Assembly (NCBI GenBank): GCA_954871525.1
Contig: OX940860.1
Coordinates: forward strand, 20,492,001 to 20,556,000
Direction of reading: 5' to 3'
DNA from: Parietaria judaica
Taxonomy: Eukaryota > Streptophyta > Magnoliopsida > Rosales > Urticaceae
DNA length: 64,000 bases
The notes under the pieces were generated by a model that worked only from the letters and a program-made list of their open reading frames with translations, had not been told where the DNA came from and ran no database searches. Positions 60,330-64,000 of the stretch are shown piece by piece (position 1 is the stretch's first letter; each line of letters starts with the position of its first letter). The position numbers were made by a program, and so were the translations under genes.

Positions 60330-60590
60330 ATTAACCAAACTTGTTTGGCCTAGTGATAACTCCACTATATACCTTTATAAGAGGTCACAAGTTCAAACTC
60401 CATAGAACACAAATGTGTGTTTCCTTTACATATTGTAAACTTGGTCAATAGTGTCACATGTTCTTGTAAACTTGATCAATAATTTCACTTGTTCTTACAC
60501 AAATATAAATATAAATATATCTGATAATGCGAGAGCTCATTCTAACATTCTAACCTTTAACCAATAGAGTCAACCCTCACTAAAAAGTAG
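60330..60590 (+). mobile_element. tRNA-derived SINE-like element, copy 2
   Basis: TGGCCTAGTGA (A box) and AAGTTCAAACTCC (B box) lie about 45 bp apart. A body shared with copy 1 follows (AACACAAATGTGTG..CTTTACATATTG..TAATGCGAGAG). An internal duplication of TTGTAAACTTG(G/A)TCAATA lengthens it. Confidence 0.6.
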
Positions 60591-61337
60591 ATTTAATTAA
60601 TTCTCTTACGTTTTGATTTAAAGGCCAATGATAACTAAATTTCAAGCACTTCAACTAAGAAGTGCATCAGAATTTCTTTTAATTCTTTTCGTAATTTTCC
60701 AAACTACAAGTATCTGGCTCTGCAGAAAGTATTAACTTATATATATACGCTTCAAAACTCTCAGAACATTTGCATGTGACACTGTTGGGATTTCGGTCAA
60801 TCCCACTCAGACAAGTTCTATTAGATAAGCATTACATCACATAAATTTACAAAACAAAATATATAGCTTTCACTTTTTTATCATAGGATATTTGAACCAA
60901 AAGTATCACCGTGCATTACTTTCTTTCTTTTTTTTTTATCGTCGTAAAAGTTTCAAAATTTATTTTTAATGTGAAAAAAGTTCTAAAAAAAAAATGGTCC
61001 TAGTGTAAGTTCCAATTTTCTTACCGTATAATCATAATATTTTAGTTGTTCGGAACTTTGCCACGGCGAAATGAAATTTGGAATATGTCGCGTAAAAAGA
61101 GGTACTTTGCCGCAAATACCCCTTTTATTATTATTATTATTTTTTTTTTCACTTTAATTTCTCATTAGGCCATTGGGACTTGCTTTCTTTCAGTACTTAC
61201 AGTGTCAATGATTCATTATTTTGGGGTTATTTTGCCTGCTTTTTATATCACTTGTTCCCCTACCTAGCTATAATATTATTTCTCTGATAGCAAGTTAAAT
61301 TTCCATTTGTATTATGTATATAGCTTGGTATAATTAG
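60591..61337. other. Intergenic stretch or upstream introns
   Basis: AT-rich with poly-T tracts. It could contain introns of the gene whose exons appear at 61338, but I found no convincing upstream exon. Confidence 0.35.
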
Positions 61338-61667
61338 GGTTTGTATCTGGGTTGTTGGATGATCATCCTGATCATCAGCATCATGATCAGTCGATATTCG
61401 CTGGAGCTGCATCATCAAGATTCACAAAACTGTATGATCATCTACGGATTTATATACAATCATATAAGAGTGAGCTTTTCTTTTTCCTTCCACATTCATA
61501 TTATATTTTGATCTTGATTATTAATTCAATTGATATATACTCAATGTATAGAACCCTAATTTCAGATGGGAATCTTGATGATGCTGCGTCGGCAAATATA
61601 TGGCTTTCAATTCCATACATCATGATCAAGAAGTTGCTTTCCCAAACTTATACACCAGACTATAAGG

Positions 61668-61709
<42 letters not shown>

Positions 61710-61897
61710 GATTTCCAAATCAAATTCTGCTCAATCATTTGCGATACTTCATCTTAGTTTCTATAATTAGTATCCTCATTAATTTATTTCACGTGTGTAT
61801 TTTTTGAAATTAATATATATATATATATATATATGATTTATGTTGCACAAATATTTTTTAAAAAAAGATGTTATATTATCAGGAAGTGGACAGTTAG
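61338..61897 (+). CDS. Putative coding exons of an unrecognised gene (3' part?)
   Basis: Exon candidates 61338-61469, 61566-61666 and 61883-61897 are joined by GT-AG introns and the phases fit (2-nt entry, then 1+2, then 0). They give FVSGLLDDHPDHQHHDQS..., RFTKLYDHLRIYIQSYK, then GNLDDAASANIWLSIPYI... and TYTPDYK followed by EVDS and a TAG stop. The second exon is the most protein-like. No acceptable start codon lies in the first exon, so upstream exons would be needed. I recognise no family; a decayed gene or chance open frames remain possible. Confidence 0.35.
61670..61705. repeat. (TA)n microsatellite
   Basis: TA run just after a putative splice donor; a second TA tract lies at 61812-61834. 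Confidence 0.93.
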
Positions 61898-63722
61898 CAA
61901 CTAAGCTTGAGATCCCTTCCTTTGAGGCAAAGGCCCTTTGTTAATTTTTTAGCCATCTTTAAACGAAGAAAAATGATGTGTTATCTTTTGTTTCAGAAAA
62001 AATAACTCGTTTCACTTTTAGAGATATACACTTCTATAAATGTGGATCCTTGCAGTTTGAGAAAGTGCAGATTATAAGAATTATATATATATACATGTCG
62101 GATATGGTTATTTATCAATGGAAGAGACTGTATATCTAATCTTATCTATTAATTCACCTGAGTTGAAAAGTTGAAGCAGGTCATATGTCTTTTCTGAAAC
62201 TTGATTGCAAAAGTCAAATTTTTTTTTTTTACTATTGAAATTTATATCCAAATTGATCATCTGGCATTTGATCATTAAAGGATTTTTCATGAAAAGCAAT
62301 TTTCTTGTCATGTAAGGTCATCATTCACTTCTATAATCTTACGTAGATATATCAAAGAATTGTGAATCAATTCTTTCGAGGAGAAAGGAAAAAACTTCAG
62401 CCGCACAATATTCAACACATCAGGTCGGAAATGGAACGTCGAACCGACCACTTCGAATTCCCAAACATGCACATAAGGATTCTCGTTGTCTAAAAGGCCG
62501 GTAAGAGTGAAATCATCCCGGATTTATAATTCAATTGTGGCATATTCGGGGGGAAAGTATGCATGATAAAGTGGTTATAGTACGTATTGCATGAAGATAA
62601 TCCATCATTATTTGTTGCGTGTCATACTCATCCCCATACTTTGGCATGGTAGTGGAAGAATTTGCCGAACTGGTGATGGATTTAGGTCTAAGTTTCTTCC
62701 TGTACAATGTGCGGGTCTAATAATTTGTGGGCCGCGTCGGGCTGGGTTGGGTCACTTGACCCCTCTTGAAAACCCCTCAAACTACCGTATTCTAAATGAT
62801 ATTTTGATTATTTTTTGTACTAGATTAATCTACATAAATAACCATAAGAAGTGATAGACTTGTCAAGTTAGTGTTTAGTGTAAAACAACATTTGACCGAT
62901 TATGTGATAGGGGGAAGTCTGACTAAATAAATTTAATGAAGTTCTATTAAAATGTTTAAAATAAAAACAAAAAACAGTTGCTCTTGATTTGCTTAAATCT
63001 GTCCAAATTATGGCATATCATATGCAAATTAAAGAAGCAACTAGTCTTAGAAAATTAAAATAATTATTTGCAGACTAGACTGGTCAATTCTCTAAATCAT
63101 AAACCAAATTGTGGAATATAATGAGATGGGCCAAATAAATGAAGGCCCAATATATGATTAGTTTGATCTCAGGTAATAATATGATGTGGGCTTTCGTTGG
63201 ATTCAGTTGACCACAAAAATAAATCTCTTAAGAGAAAACTTTATACACTTTGCCATTAATTGCTTGAATTTATACCTCTGTTTATATGATAGTAGAACAA
63301 AAATAATAGGCATTAAAAAGAAGAAAAAATGTTAAAAGTAAACTTAATTGAAATCATCATTCATTACAAACATGCATTATATATATATCACAATATAGGC
63401 CATTTTTGGAATTGTTTCCAGTTAGTAAGAAGGGATCTTGAACTAAAATAAGGTTATAGAAGCTAAAAAAAAGTATTCAGAGCAATTTCAATAATAGAAT
63501 TGATTATTCAAGTCAGCTTCCACCATTTCAAGAGTTTGTTGAGCTTCTTGTAGTCTGGTCGACTCAGAGATCGTTTTGATTCTGTTAGTAATGATGGTTC
63601 AAAATATCACACATTGATCAATCAAAGAGAGATTAGTTTTTAAACTTTACTCTTACATTTAAGGGTATTTGTTGCACCAGAAGATTTTACTAAAAAACTT
63701 AATGAACTAAAAATAATTGGTC
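61898..63722. other. Intergenic region, little recognisable
   Basis: AT-rich. A minus-strand segment at about 63585-63500 has a TACTAACAG branch/acceptor-like sequence followed by a short frame (RPDYKKLNKLLKWWK then stop) that might be a terminal exon. There is no supporting upstream exon. Open frames at 62108-62311 and 62591-62854 show no domain. Confidence 0.35.
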
Positions 63723-64000
63723 TATATCAAGGTTTTAAATACCGCTTGCCGATTTCGTTTCGCATTTTTCGTTTTACGGATATATCGCTTGCCGATGGGT
63801 ATGCCGATGGAAAAATTGTAAAAAAAAGAAATACCGCATGCCGCATATACCGCACTTTTCGCATGGGCATACCGCATGCCGATGGGGTTTTCGACGGATA
63901 TTCTGTAAAAAATATTTGAGTATTTAAGCAAGATATTTATATAAGTTCAAAACTACATATTTAATAAATACAAGATATTTGTAACTTAAATATGTAGGTG
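63723..64000 (-). repeat. ATCGGCAAGCG-family repeat, well preserved inverted copy, runs off the window
   Basis: Minus-strand reading matches the 51.7-kb copy through TTATTAAATATGTAGTTTTG, CTTGCTTAAATACTCAAATA, CCGTCGAAAACCCCATCGG, GCGGCATGCGG, CCCATCGGCAAGCGATATAT and TTTAAAACCTTG. The homology still continues at the right edge of the window, so the element's far end is not seen. Confidence 0.8.

Noticed and set aside
63500..63585. Possible terminal exon on the minus strand after TACTAACAG
   Set aside because: Two frames are open, the segment is short and no upstream exon was found.
1..64000. Search for CRISPR arrays, bacterial operons, tRNA genes and rRNA genes
   Set aside because: Gene structure is plant nuclear; no regular spacer array, no Shine-Dalgarno-led operons, and no complete tRNA or rRNA could be recognised by eye.

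Overview
This window reads as nuclear DNA of a dicot-type flowering plant. Genes are sparse, split by many short GT-AG introns, and embedded in AT-rich intergenic DNA. That DNA is full of degraded transposon remnants (Helitron, hAT, Mutator-type foldbacks, PIF/Harbinger, a solo LTR, SINE-like units) and TA microsatellites. The species cannot be named from sequence alone.

Gene-bearing part (about 1-33 kb), left to right: (1) the last 45 codons of a plus-strand gene with a GRAS-like C-terminus, ending at 139; (2) a minus-strand five-exon gene (3147-1453) for an uncharacterised 180-residue nuclear-looking protein; (3) a minus-strand HAD-superfamily phosphatase of the pyrimidine 5'-nucleotidase type (7661-6135, 281 aa); (4) a minus-strand mitochondrial AAA metalloprotease, FTSH3/FTSH10 type (16948-12345, 8 exons, 811 aa); (5) a plus-strand intronless-CDS plastid membrane protein with a PEMT/ICMT methyltransferase C-terminus (23308-24489, 393 aa); (6) a minus-strand cytochrome P450 of the CYP707A type, the family of abscisic-acid 8'-hydroxylases (32689-26462, 8 exons, 483 aa). 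For genes 2, 3, 4 and 6 I assembled exon boundaries by hand and all phases close. The genes look functionally unrelated, as is usual for plant neighbours.

Repeat-dominated part (about 33-64 kb): almost no convincing genes. Exact target-site duplications (TSDs) support several insertions: hAT-type elements at 27680-28050 (inside a CYP707A intron), 45442-46086 and 58461-58698; a Harbinger-type element at 46785-48035; and a 2.4 kb solo LTR at 48346-50731. Mutator-like foldbacks lie at 9604-10033, 39203-39634, 43952-44413 and a large one at 53856-55514. A Helitron-like element (22442-18264, minus) sits between genes 4 and 5 and carries a promoter-less or captured first-exon-like segment. Two or three coding-looking exons occur at 61338-61897, but I cannot name the product.

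The least explained observation is a dispersed family of roughly 200-270 bp units rich in ATCGGCAAGCG/GCATGCGG motifs, seen at about 45.7, 51.7, 53.1 and 63.8 kb, with a weak trace near 37.6 kb. No new defence, metabolic or signalling system is evident in the window.
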